This document shows positions 1-6,933 of a stretch of DNA of 14,162 nucleotides, one piece after another (position 1 is the stretch's first letter; each line of letters begins with the position of its first letter). This stretch comes from JAWXCE01 sp034440495 (GTDB lineage: Bacteria > Pseudomonadota > Alphaproteobacteria > Rhizobiales > Rhodomicrobiaceae). The notes below the pieces were generated by a model, which saw only the letters and a program-made list of their open reading frames with translations, was not told where the DNA came from and did not search any database. The position numbers and the translations under genes are program-made. Where the stretch lies: positions 1-14,162 of the forward strand of contig JAWXCE010000017.1 of the NCBI GenBank assembly GCA_034440495.1, in the 5' to 3' direction.

Positions 1-335
1 ATCCCCGCTTCCCGAGAGGAGAGTGCGGCCATCGGGCGAGAAGGCGACGGCGTAGACGCCGCGCGTATGCCCCGCGAAGCTTCTGATCTCGCGCCCTGTG
101 CCTGCGTCCCACAGTTTGAGGGTGTTATCCACGCTTCCCGAGAGGAGAGTGCGGCCATCGGGCGAAACGGCGACGGCGTAGACGCCGCGCGTATGCCCCG
201 CGAAGCTTCTGATCTCGCGCCCTGTGCCTGCGTCCCACAGTTTGAGGGTGTTATCCGTGCTTCCCGAGAGGAGAGTGCGGCCATCGGGCGAGAAGGCGAC
301 GTCGAGGACATTTTCCGTATGCCCCGCAAAGCTGC
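1..335 (-). repeat. 126-bp tandem coding repeats (WD40 units)
   Basis: Copies start at 7, 133 and 259, an exact period of 126 bp or 42 codons. Copies 7-132 and 133-258 differ at only 4 of 126 positions by my count. The copy from 259 matches for about 42 bp, diverges, and matches again around 318-330. The differences fall in two codons: TTC versus GTT before SPDGR, and ACG, GTG or GGG before the Asp of the next blade. The array continues past the left edge, so the copy number is unknown. Near identity at DNA level points to recent duplication or gene conversion. Confidence 0.95.
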
Positions 336-873
336 GGACCAGCTTCTGCGCCGCGTCCTCATACTGAACCGCTGGCGCCGCCGCCTTCGCTGCGGACTGG
401 CCGAGCGCCCCATTCAGATGCTGCTCCAGATCCGCTATGATCCTGTCCATATGAACGTGAAAATCCCGCGCCGAGCAGACAGACCCCGCATTGCGGTGGC
501 ATAGCGCGCGCATAGTCTCCGGCAATTGCTCCGGGCGCGGCATCGGCGCGCCGTCGATCAGCACGGCCCCCAGCGGAATGCCGCGCTTGATGGCCGCCTC
601 GATCTCGATGCGCACGAAATCGTCCGGGTTATCCAGCCGCCGGTTGCCCGCCTCGTCGCGCACGTCGATCCATTGGTGGCCGATGACGGCCAGAACCGTC
701 TCGGCGCGGCCCACCTGGTCACCGATATAATCGTGGAAATCGACGCCGAACGGAATGCGGTCGATGTCCATGAACACGCCATCGCGGCCGAATTTCGCTT
801 TGAGCTTGTCGAAGATGCGGCCCACGATCTGCTGCGTGTCCTGCCGCCGATAGGAAATGAAGATTTTGGTCAT
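1..873 (-). CDS. TIR-domain WD40-repeat protein (partial, C-terminus outside window)
   Basis: The frame is open from an ATG at 873-871 to the window edge, giving 291 residues. Residues 1-152 form a TIR domain. It opens with MTKIFISYRRQDT, has a VFMDID stretch at 33-38 and LAVIGHQWIDVRD at 61-73, and carries the helix DDFVRIEIEAAI at 84-95. Glu90 aligns by eye with the catalytic Glu of NAD-cleaving TIR domains such as SARM1 (DWVHKEIVTAL). A short Ala-rich linker (about 153-175) leads to WD40 units of 42 residues, each with GHT, SPDGRTLLSGS and DNTLKLWDAGTG. The arrangement suggests an enzymatic TIR effector controlled by a propeller that binds a ligand or partner. NADase activity and defence are inferences; a signalling adaptor is the alternative. 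The gene starts 68 bp downstream of holC on the same strand and has no clear Shine-Dalgarno. A TTGACC followed about 15 nt later by TACAAA (minus strand, near 933-905) is a weak promoter candidate. Confidence 0.88.
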   Translation of the reverse strand, partial: MTKIFISYRRQDTQQIVGRIFDKLKAKFGRDGVFMDIDRIPFGVDFHDYIGDQVGRAETVLAVIGHQWIDVRDEAGNRRLDNPDDFVRIEIEAAIKRGIPLGAVLIDGAPMPRPEQLPETMRALCHRNAGSVCSARDFHVHMDRIIADLEQHLNGALGQSAAKAAAPAVQYEDAAQKLVRSFAGHTENVLDVAFSPDGRTLLSGSTDNTLKLWDAGTGREIRSFAGHTRGVYAVAVSPDGRTLLSGSVDNTLKLWDAGTGREIRSFAGHTRGVYAVAFSPDGRTLLSGSGD

Positions 874-918
874 GAAACCGCGCTGGTAAAACCGCTGTCT
901 TTACTTTTGTATCATCTT

Positions 919-940
919 GCGCGCCCGGTCAACGGCGCGC
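919..940 (-). terminator. GC-rich hairpin after holC, weak terminator candidate
   Basis: A perfect 7-bp stem (919-925 with 934-940, gcgcgcc/ggcgcgc) encloses an 8-nt loop directly after the holC stop codon. No T-tract follows on the minus strand, so it is a poor intrinsic terminator. It may attenuate read-through into the TIR-WD40 gene or act with Rho. Confidence 0.3.
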
Positions 941-941
941 C

Positions 942-1391
942 TCAACCCTTCTTCTCCCACTTGCCCGCAGGCGTTTGCTGCCAGTAGGTCACCGCGCAGT
1001 CGGCCGCTTTGGCGTGCTTCCAGGCGGTGCGGGCGCGGGCCACGGCCTCCTCGTCGCGGCCGTCGAACAGGTGGATGATGCGGGTGTAGCGCTCGAAATC
1101 GGTGGCGTCGGCCCCGTCCACGAGGAACCGCACGGTCGCCGCGTTGGGGTTCTCATCGACCGCCGTCAGGAATATCGGATGGCGCGCCGCCGCGCCGTCC
1201 TTCGCCGTGCCGTGGGGGAGGAAGCTGTCCTCGCGATATGTCCACAGCGTGCTGTCGAGCGCCTCCACCCGCTCCGGGGACCCCGCCTGCACCACGGCGC
1301 GCCAGCCGCGCTCCAGCGTTTTCTCCAGCAGCACGGGGAGCACCGTCTCCAGCGGCTGACGCTCCAGATGATAGAACATGACCTCGGCCAT
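942..1391 (-). CDS. holC: DNA polymerase III chi subunit
   Basis: This 149-residue protein is the chi accessory subunit of the DNA polymerase III clamp-loader assembly. In the family, chi bridges psi and single-strand-binding protein at the replication fork. Recognisable features are the N-terminus MAEVMFYHLE, LWTYREDSFLPHG at 49-61, HPIFL at 71-75, and a C-terminal end TYWQQTPAGKWEKK at 135-148, which is typical of alphaproteobacterial chi. Length fits the family (about 150). The ATG at 1391 is supported by an AAGAG stretch a few bases upstream. It is very GC-rich, like der, and unlike the gene pair that diverges from it at 1489. pepA, a common neighbour of holC in related bacteria, is not in the window. 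Confidence 0.9.
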   Translation of the reverse strand: MAEVMFYHLERQPLETVLPVLLEKTLERGWRAVVQAGSPERVEALDSTLWTYREDSFLPHGTAKDGAAARHPIFLTAVDENPNAATVRFLVDGADATDFERYTRIIHLFDGRDEEAVARARTAWKHAKAADCAVTYWQQTPAGKWEKKG

Positions 1392-1446
1392 AACACACTC
1401 TTGATGCGGCCCTCGGGCGTTTTGGGAACATGCCTCGCACCCTGGA

Positions 1447-1484
1447 CATTATAAAGATGAGAACGTTTTTCAATCTACATGAGG
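1447..1484 (+). promoter_or_regulatory. Candidate -10 and ribosome binding site of the GntA-like/DUF1989 operon
   Basis: The 97-bp divergent spacer between holC and the GntA-like gene contains TATAAA at 1450-1455 (or CATTAT at 1447-1452) as a -10 candidate, and GAGG at 1481-1484, four bases before the ATG at 1489. TTGGGA at 1422-1427 is the only -35-like hexamer and its spacing is long (19-22 bp), so the promoter is uncertain. The GAGG site is convincing. I see no riboswitch-like structure, but I cannot fold the RNA here. Confidence 0.35.
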
Positions 1485-1488
1485 ACGA

Positions 1489-2295
1489 ATGCTAAACTCT
1501 AAAATCGCGTTGGCGCTCGAAGATTTCGGCGCGCCTAAAGCCTTGCCAAAAAGCAGTGATTCGTCGGTGCTTCAGCATCAATTGCGCGGCGCCCTGTCTC
1601 AACCCGATCCTGACGATAACGAAAATTCTCTGGCTGAAACGTTCCGCGATTTCATCAGCGATATAGCGTTTCCGTGCGTTGGCGCCAAGGCGGCGCTTGC
1701 CCGCGATCAGATCGCTGTAACCGTCGCCAAAGACATTACGTCTAGTTGGGACGATGTGCGGATTTACGCCCGATTGCAGGCGTTTGCGCAAGCCTCTAAA
1801 AATGGGCCGGAGTTGTTTCGCTCATTCGCCGTGCTGTTTGAAGCTCCGCTAATGCTTAGCGAGCAAGACTTTGAAGCTGCGTTATGGGAAAGAATACAAT
1901 CCCTCACGCACAAGGATGAATGGCTCGGCCATTCGCCAGACGCTCGCGTTAGCGAGGATCCGGACGATCCACATTTCTCACTGAGCTTCGGAGAGGAGGC
2001 GTTTTTTGTGGTTGGGCTACACCCAAACGCCAGTCGTCCAGCCCGTCGCTTTGAAACCCCCGCCATGGTGTTTAATCTCCACGATCAGTTTGAACAGCTT
2101 CGCAGCTCCGGCACATACGAAAAGATGCGTGAGACGATCTTAAAGCGTGATGTCGCTATGGCGGGTTCGGTAAATCCCATGCTGTCTCAGTTTGGGGAGA
2201 CCTCGGAAGCGCGACAGTATAGCGGTCGTGTCGTCGATGAGCATTGGGTATGCCCGTTTTCCGGCCGGAGTCTGAACAAAGCCGATGATACGTGA
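1489..2295 (+). CDS. YqcI/YcgG family protein, GntA-like haem-dependent N-hydroxylase homologue
   Basis: This 268-residue soluble protein matches the YqcI/YcgG family. The family includes GntA, the haem-dependent enzyme assigned to guanidine N-hydroxylation in guanitoxin biosynthesis. Signature segments are FPCVGAKAAL (61-70), FFVVGLHPNASRPARRF (172-188), NLHDQFEQLR (196-205), NPML (229-232), SEARQYSGR (239-247) and WVCPF (253-257). Cys63, His178 and His198 lie in these conserved blocks and are candidate haem or substrate contacts, but I cannot assign the ligand. The start has GAGG four bases upstream. The 3' end overlaps the DUF1989 gene by 11 nt, so the two are probably translationally coupled. 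Base composition is near 50% GC (31/60 at 1501-1560) against 43/60 in der at 3301-3360, which suggests transfer. The family call is firm; the substrate, perhaps a guanidino or other nitrogen compound, is inference. No other guanitoxin genes are visible. Confidence 0.85.
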   Translation: MLNSKIALALEDFGAPKALPKSSDSSVLQHQLRGALSQPDPDDNENSLAETFRDFISDIAFPCVGAKAALARDQIAVTVAKDITSSWDDVRIYARLQAFAQASKNGPELFRSFAVLFEAPLMLSEQDFEAALWERIQSLTHKDEWLGHSPDARVSEDPDDPHFSLSFGEEAFFVVGLHPNASRPARRFETPAMVFNLHDQFEQLRSSGTYEKMRETILKRDVAMAGSVNPMLSQFGETSEARQYSGRVVDEHWVCPFSGRSLNKADDT

Positions 2296-2866
2296 GATAG
2301 CGCCCCGTGAAGGAACTGCATTTCGGCTAAACCGGGGACAGCGCCTTACAGTTATTGACCCGGAAGGCGAGCAAGTCTCCGACCTCGTCGCCTTCAACAT
2401 GCAGGATGTTGGTGAGGTCATTTCCTCAGGGCGCAGTCTTGACTACGCTAGCCGCCTGTTTTTGACAACGGGCGACCCGCTTTACTCAAACCGCTCAAAC
2501 GTCATGTTGCGCATTGTCGAAGACACAGTTGGCCGCCATGATTTTCTGTTGACGCCATGCTCCGCAGACACATTTCGCATTATTTACGGTGACACCAGCC
2601 CGCACCACGGCTGTTTTGGCAACCTGACGCAAGCGCTGAAACCATACAACATTGGACCTGATGCTATCCCCGTTGCGTTTAATATCTTTATGAATGTGGC
2701 TATCGACGGAGAAACTGGAGTTTTGCGTGTCGAACCGCCGCGAAGCAAGGCTGGCGACCAGATTATCTTTATAGCAGAGATGGATCTTATCGTGGGTTTG
2801 ACAGCCTGCTCTGCGCTTCAATCCAACAACTACCGGTTCAAGCCAATTCATTATCTAATTACTTAG
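2285..2866 (+). CDS. DUF1989 / urea carboxylase-associated family protein
   Basis: This is a 193-residue DUF1989 protein. Members of the family accompany urea carboxylase, and characterised ones act as a two-subunit carboxyguanidine deiminase in guanidine breakdown. Visible hallmarks are GEQVSDLVAFN (28-38), LYSNRSN (66-72), HDFLLTPCSADTF (85-97), SPHHGCFGNL (105-114), NIFMN (133-137) and AEMDLIVGLTACSA (164-177). Cys91, His107, His108, Cys110 and Cys175 could form a metal or catalytic site. The known deiminase needs two different DUF1989 subunits, and only one is present here, paired instead with a GntA-like protein. The ATG sits inside the upstream gene and no separate Shine-Dalgarno is needed if the two are coupled. 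GC is low (25/60 at 2641-2700). The stop overlaps the stop of convergent der by 8 nt. The reaction is unknown; deimination or hydrolysis of a guanidino-type compound is the leading guess. Confidence 0.85.
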   Translation: MIREIAPREGTAFRLNRGQRLTVIDPEGEQVSDLVAFNMQDVGEVISSGRSLDYASRLFLTTGDPLYSNRSNVMLRIVEDTVGRHDFLLTPCSADTFRIIYGDTSPHHGCFGNLTQALKPYNIGPDAIPVAFNIFMNVAIDGETGVLRVEPPRSKAGDQIIFIAEMDLIVGLTACSALQSNNYRFKPIHYLIT

Positions 2867-4358
2867 GGCCGGGCTTGGCTCCGACCGGCTTCATCCGCGC
2901 GCGGCGGCTGCGCTTCGTGGCATTGGCCGCGTTGGACTTGCGCGGATCGTCAGGTTTTTCGCCGCGACGCGCGCCCGCTTTCACACCGGTGCGGGCGCCC
3001 ATCGCAGGGGCGTAGGGGTTTTCGCGTTTGCGCAGGTGGAAGCGGATCGGCACACCGCCCATGTCGAAATGCTCGCGCAAGCTGTTGGTGAGGTAACGGA
3101 CATAGCTCTCGGGCAGATCGTCGGGGCGCGAACAGAAGGCAATGAAGGTGGGCGGACGCGCATTCGCCTGCGTCATGTAGCGCAGTTTGATACGTTTGCC
3201 GCCAATGGCAGGTGGCGTGTGCTTCTCGATCATGTCGCCGAACCACCGATTAAGCCCCGCCGTGCCGATCCGGCGGTTCCAGTTTTCGTACATATCGAAG
3301 GCGGCGGCCATCATCTGGTCGAGGCCGCGCGCGGCGATTGCGCTTACAGTCACCACCGGCACGCCGCGCACCTGCGGCAACAGCGCCTCCGCCGTCTCGC
3401 GCAGCGCCTTGGTGTAAGCGTCCTTATCGGCGACCAGATCCCACTTGTTGATGGCGATGACGAGTGCACGGCCTTCGTTCGCGGTAAGTTGCGCCAGCAG
3501 CAAGTCCTGTTTATCGAACGGCTGCTCCACGTCGATGAGCACGATCACCACCTCGGCGAATTTGATGGCGTTGATGGCGTCGCTGGCGGAGAGCTTCTCC
3601 GCGTCCGCCTCGATGCGCGCTTTGCGGCGCAGGCCCGCCGTGTCGTACAGCTTCACCGCGCGGCCCTGCCAGATGTAGTCGGAGGCAATGCTGTCGCGCG
3701 TGAGGCCCGCTTCCGGCCCGGTTATCATGCGATCATCGCCCAGAAGCGCGTTGACGAGGGTGGATTTGCCGGCGTTCGGGCGTCCGACAATGGCGATTTT
3801 GATGGGACGGTTGCGCGCCTCTTTTTCTTCGCGGGACTCGCGCGGCTCCCCATCCTCGGTCGGCGCAACGAGCGCGTCCTCGATGCGGATGCGCAGATCA
3901 GGCACGCCGTCGCCGTGCTCGGCGGAGATAGCGAGCGGTTCGCCTAAGCCCAGCCGGAAAGCATCGTAAAAGCCGGTCTCGCCGCTGCGCCCCTCGGATT
4001 TGTTGACTGCCAGGATCACAGGCTTGCCCGTCGCGCGCACGATGGCGGCGAACGCCTGATCGGCTGGCGTCACGCCCGCGCGCGCGTCGATGACAAACAC
4101 CACACAATCCGCCTCACGTACCGCCCGCTCGCTCTGCTCCCGCATCCGCGAGGCGATGGAGCCGTCGGGGGCGTCTTCCAGCCCGGCCGTGTCTACGAGC
4201 TTCACGAACAGATCGCCAATCTCCACCTCCGCCTCGCGGCGGTCGCGCGTCAGCCCCGGCATGTCGGAGACAAGCGCGAGGCGCTTGCCGACAAGGCGGT
4301 TGAACAGCGTGGATTTGCCGACGTTCGGGCGTCCAGCGATGGCGACGATAAATGTCAT
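2859..4358 (-). CDS. der: Ribosome biogenesis GTPase Der (EngA)
   Basis: Der is a double GTPase needed for maturation of the 50S ribosomal subunit. The first G domain has GRPNVGKS (9-16), DTAG (56-59) and NKSE (119-122). The second has GRPNAGKS (192-199), DTAG (239-242) and NKWD (304-307). A KH-like domain spans about 365-450 and a basic Lys/Arg tail covers 450-499. The Glu in NKSE replaces the usual Asp of the first domain's G4. The length of 499 residues is within the alphaproteobacterial range, the extra length being the tail. No Shine-Dalgarno precedes the ATG; TATATC lies six bases upstream, so a very short or leaderless transcript is possible. It is the last gene of the panB/yfgM/bamB block, and its stop overlaps the convergent DUF1989 stop, leaving no room for a separate terminator. 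Confidence 0.97.
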   Translation of the reverse strand: MTFIVAIAGRPNVGKSTLFNRLVGKRLALVSDMPGLTRDRREAEVEIGDLFVKLVDTAGLEDAPDGSIASRMREQSERAVREADCVVFVIDARAGVTPADQAFAAIVRATGKPVILAVNKSEGRSGETGFYDAFRLGLGEPLAISAEHGDGVPDLRIRIEDALVAPTEDGEPRESREEKEARNRPIKIAIVGRPNAGKSTLVNALLGDDRMITGPEAGLTRDSIASDYIWQGRAVKLYDTAGLRRKARIEADAEKLSASDAINAIKFAEVVIVLIDVEQPFDKQDLLLAQLTANEGRALVIAINKWDLVADKDAYTKALRETAEALLPQVRGVPVVTVSAIAARGLDQMMAAAFDMYENWNRRIGTAGLNRWFGDMIEKHTPPAIGGKRIKLRYMTQANARPPTFIAFCSRPDDLPESYVRYLTNSLREHFDMGGVPIRFHLRKRENPYAPAMGARTGVKAGARRGEKPDDPRKSNAANATKRSRRARMKPVGAKPGPK

Positions 4359-4431
4359 AGCGTTGATATAGCGCTGTTCGCGCAGAATTTCACGCTATTC
4401 GCAAACCCGCACTTGCCTTGCCGCAATGCTC

Positions 4432-4776
4432 TTAGATGCTGAGCACGCCGAACAGAACAGCAGCGGAGACTGCCGCAAAAATAATCGCCGTCGCCAGAGC
4501 GCTCAGAAGGCGGTTCGAGAAGCTGACAAGGTTTGCCACTAAGTCGGCGAGGAACACCGCGCCTGCCGCCACGCCGATCACCTGAAGGTTGCTCGGATCG
4601 GTCAGCGCTTCCTGGCCCTCTGTAGCGAAGATGAGCACGGCGCCTGCAACGGCTGTTAGGATCGCGGTCAGTAGTGCGTTTGAAAACCGTCCGCCGAACG
4701 AAAGAAGATTGCCGAAATACGCGATCACGAAAACGATACCAGACAAAATCAGAATTTGCTGAAGATCACTGCTCAT
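4432..4776 (-). CDS. Small membrane protein with internal two-fold duplication
   Basis: I do not recognise this 114-residue protein. It is almost wholly hydrophobic and predicts about four transmembrane helices arranged as two similar halves. Residues 13-51 and 72-110 align without gaps over 39 positions with 16 identities by my count, sharing the pattern GxVF...NLxSFxxR..xAL.TAI..A..A...F. A short polar loop containing TEGQEALTDPSN lies between the halves. The ATG at 4776 has only a weak GGTG upstream. It sits between bamB (95 bp) and der (73 bp) on the same strand, an extra gene in an otherwise familiar order, and could be cotranscribed with them. Dual-topology or pore-forming behaviour is possible but unsupported. 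Confidence 0.75.
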   Translation of the reverse strand: MSSDLQQILILSGIVFVIAYFGNLLSFGGRFSNALLTAILTAVAGAVLIFATEGQEALTDPSNLQVIGVAAGAVFLADLVANLVSFSNRLLSALATAIIFAAVSAAVLFGVLSI

Positions 4777-4871
4777 AGGGGCACCGCCGTTGTTTGAAAT
4801 TAATCGGTTAACATAACTAATTCACATAGCGCGACGCGATCATGACAAGCGCTACAATTTTCGGTCTGCGA

Positions 4872-6239
4872 TCAGTTCATTGCAATCAAACTGGCCTTGT
4901 CTGACAAGACATAGAGTTTGCCGTTGGCGACTACTGGCGAGATGTAAACCGGCGCGCCAAGATCGGCTTTGGAGGCTATCGCGCCTGTCACGGCGTCCAC
5001 GCCCACTAGCAACCCTTTATCCGACGCGAGCCAGAGCTTGCCGCTGGCCAGCACCGGGCCGCTCCAGTTTTTGGCGTCCGGTAAATCGGACGTCCAGCGG
5101 GTTTTGCCGTCCTTGCGCGACAGCGCCATTACCTTGCCGGTCACATCGACCACGAATACATTGTCGCCTGCAATCCAGGGCGTTTGCGAACCGCTGATAT
5201 CGCGCGACCATAGCCGCTCGCCATTAGACTTCGCCGTAGCGATCAGGCGGCCTGAGCGGCTCATGGCGTAGACAGTTGTCCCGTCGATAGCGGGCCGCGC
5301 AGGCTCGCCAATAGCGGCGAAGGTCGTGCCTGCAGCCGAGGTGCGAGAAATCGAATCTGTCCATTGTGGCGCGCCCGTGCTCACGTCAAACGCTGCAATT
5401 TCACCCGATGCAAAAGGAACCACCACAACGCTGCCAGACACAGCGGGGCTCACATTACTCAGCATCGTTGCGATCTCGGGCAGCCCGCGCGAACTCCACA
5501 CTTCAGCGCCGTCGGCGGCGTTCAGCGCATAGAGCTGGCTTTCCACATTCACGATGAAAACCTTGCCCGCAGTTGCCGTCGGGGAATTGCGGATTGGCAC
5601 GACAAGTGATTTCGTCCACACGGTTTTGCCCGATGAAGGATCAAGCCCGTAAACGATACCGAAGCCCGTCGCGGCAAAAAGTCTGCCTCCGTCATAGGCT
5701 AAGCCGCCGCCAAATCCTGCGCGCGCTTTTTCGTTGTCCGGACGCAGGCTGACGCGCCATAGACGCGAACCGCCGCTTGCCGAGAAGGCCGAAACATTAC
5801 CCTCGGTGTCGAGCGTAAAAACCTTGCCGTCGGCGACCACAGGCACCGCTGTCAGGCGACCGCGCTTGCTCGATCCTTCGCCGGCGTCCGAGCGCCAGCT
5901 TGACGCCGTCGAGCCAGACACTGAAAGATGCCCGGGCGCATTGGTAGCCGCGCCGCCCGGCTGACTCCATGATGCGTTGACGATGGCGGACGGCAGGCTG
6001 ACAGGCTCTTTCGCAGTCGCGGAGGCGGTGGTTTCGCCGCCCTCAGTCGTTTGCAGAACGGCAACCCGTTTGCCCGCAAGCACTTCTTCTTTTTCGTCAA
6101 ATATGCCGCCAAGACTTGGCAGGCTTGGCGAACTCCCACCGCATCCGGCTAGCAGTGACACTGCAGCCAGAATACACGCAATACGAACTGCCGGGCCGCG
6201 AAAATCGCGGACAGAGCTGTTACTGAGTTTTTGCCTCAT
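4872..6239 (-). CDS. bamB: BamB-like outer-membrane lipoprotein with PQQ-type beta-propeller
   Basis: This 455-residue lipoprotein resembles BamB, the beta-propeller accessory subunit of the BAM complex that inserts outer-membrane proteins. The N-terminus is a lipoprotein signal with lipobox LLAGC, the lipidated Cys being residue 33. The mature part shows repeated blades with motifs such as VFTLDTEGNVSAF, SRLWRVSL, LYALNAADGAEVW and IAAFDVSTGAPQW, ending in LYVLSDKASLIAMN. The start ATG at 6239 lies inside the YfgM-like gene (20-nt overlap) and is supported by AAGGAG at 6250-6255 with a 10-nt spacer. The yfgM-bamB-der order is the same as in enteric bacteria and supports the BamB name over a quinoprotein dehydrogenase. 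No dehydrogenase active-site features or signal for PQQ binding are seen. Confidence 0.9.
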   Translation of the reverse strand: MRQKLSNSSVRDFRGPAVRIACILAAVSLLAGCGGSSPSLPSLGGIFDEKEEVLAGKRVAVLQTTEGGETTASATAKEPVSLPSAIVNASWSQPGGAATNAPGHLSVSGSTASSWRSDAGEGSSKRGRLTAVPVVADGKVFTLDTEGNVSAFSASGGSRLWRVSLRPDNEKARAGFGGGLAYDGGRLFAATGFGIVYGLDPSSGKTVWTKSLVVPIRNSPTATAGKVFIVNVESQLYALNAADGAEVWSSRGLPEIATMLSNVSPAVSGSVVVVPFASGEIAAFDVSTGAPQWTDSISRTSAAGTTFAAIGEPARPAIDGTTVYAMSRSGRLIATAKSNGERLWSRDISGSQTPWIAGDNVFVVDVTGKVMALSRKDGKTRWTSDLPDAKNWSGPVLASGKLWLASDKGLLVGVDAVTGAIASKADLGAPVYISPVVANGKLYVLSDKASLIAMN

Positions 6240-6933
6240 TGCGTGCTGGCTCCTTATTGTCGGCCGCTTGCGGCGGCGCGCTCGGTTTCGGGATCAGGGC
6301 GAGCAATGTCTGCGCGCGCCTCCGCAACTCGGACGGCGCCTCTGCATCGCTGGCGATGTCCTGAAAGTATTGTTCTGCTTCAATCATTTTACCCGCTTTA
6401 AACGAAGCCAGGCCGATCAACTCCCGAGCCGAATGGCGCCATGAGTTGCCTGGTGTGGTGAGCGAAACCAGCTGATTGCGGATATCCGCATCCGGCAGCT
6501 TATCTACCTGTATGGATGCCCACTGGATACGCGCGAAATCACGCAAGAAGGGGTCGGCGAAAGCATCTTGGGCCACGGAATTATAATTTGCCGCGGCCTC
6601 ATCGGTTTTTCCCGCACTCGCCTCGCCCTGCGCGATCCGCAATTTAGCGATCACGCCGTATCCTCTGGGATCAGCCGACACGAGCTTGCCAAACTCTGCG
6701 GTCATCTCGTCTTTTTTGCCGTCCTGGCCCAGATTGACAGCGCGAATAAACGCCTCGCCATTTTCCGACGCCTGTTTAAGCTGCCACCATTGCCATGCCT
6801 GATAACCGGCGACTCCGGCGATAATCGCGAACGCAGCGATGAAGACATAAAGACCATACTTATTCCATGCGCGGGCATATTGCTCGCGGCGCATGTCCTC
6901 CTCAACCTCGCGGAAAATATCGCCTTCGACCAT
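6220..6933 (-). CDS. YfgM-like membrane-anchored TPR protein
   Basis: This 237-residue protein has a cytosolic N-terminus (DIFREVEEDMRREQYARAW), one transmembrane helix at about 27-49 (YGLYVFIAAFAIIAGVAGYQ) and a long periplasmic helical region of tetratricopeptide type from about 55 to 210, followed by a Pro/Lys-rich tail. In YfgM proteins this form serves as an ancillary partner of SecYEG and periplasmic chaperones. That role is carried over by family and context, since bamB and der lie next to it. A possible ribosome site AGGAG at 6949-6953 is 15 nt from the ATG, rather far; the start is otherwise typical for the family. The stop overlaps bamB by 20 nt, indicating one operon. No clear terminator separates it from panB upstream. 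Confidence 0.85.
   Translation of the reverse strand: MVEGDIFREVEEDMRREQYARAWNKYGLYVFIAAFAIIAGVAGYQAWQWWQLKQASENGEAFIRAVNLGQDGKKDEMTAEFGKLVSADPRGYGVIAKLRIAQGEASAGKTDEAAANYNSVAQDAFADPFLRDFARIQWASIQVDKLPDADIRNQLVSLTTPGNSWRHSARELIGLASFKAGKMIEAEQYFQDIASDAEAPSELRRRAQTLLALIPKPSAPPQAADNKEPARNEAKTQ

Noticed and set aside
1..335. Regular repeats considered as CRISPR or intergenic satellite
   Set aside because: The 126-bp period is exactly 42 codons and the frame encodes WD40 blades; there are no unique spacers.
1392..1488. Guanidine riboswitch before the GntA-like/DUF1989 operon
   Set aside because: Looked for because of the possible guanidine link. Only 97 bp are shared with the divergent holC promoter, and I could not see a convincing paired structure; a covariance-model search (Infernal with guanidine riboswitch models) would settle it.
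3036..3947. Long plus-strand open frame antisense to der
   Set aside because: It lies wholly within der, whose GTPase motifs are unmistakable. GC-rich codons produce long antisense frames, and the translation has no recognisable domain.
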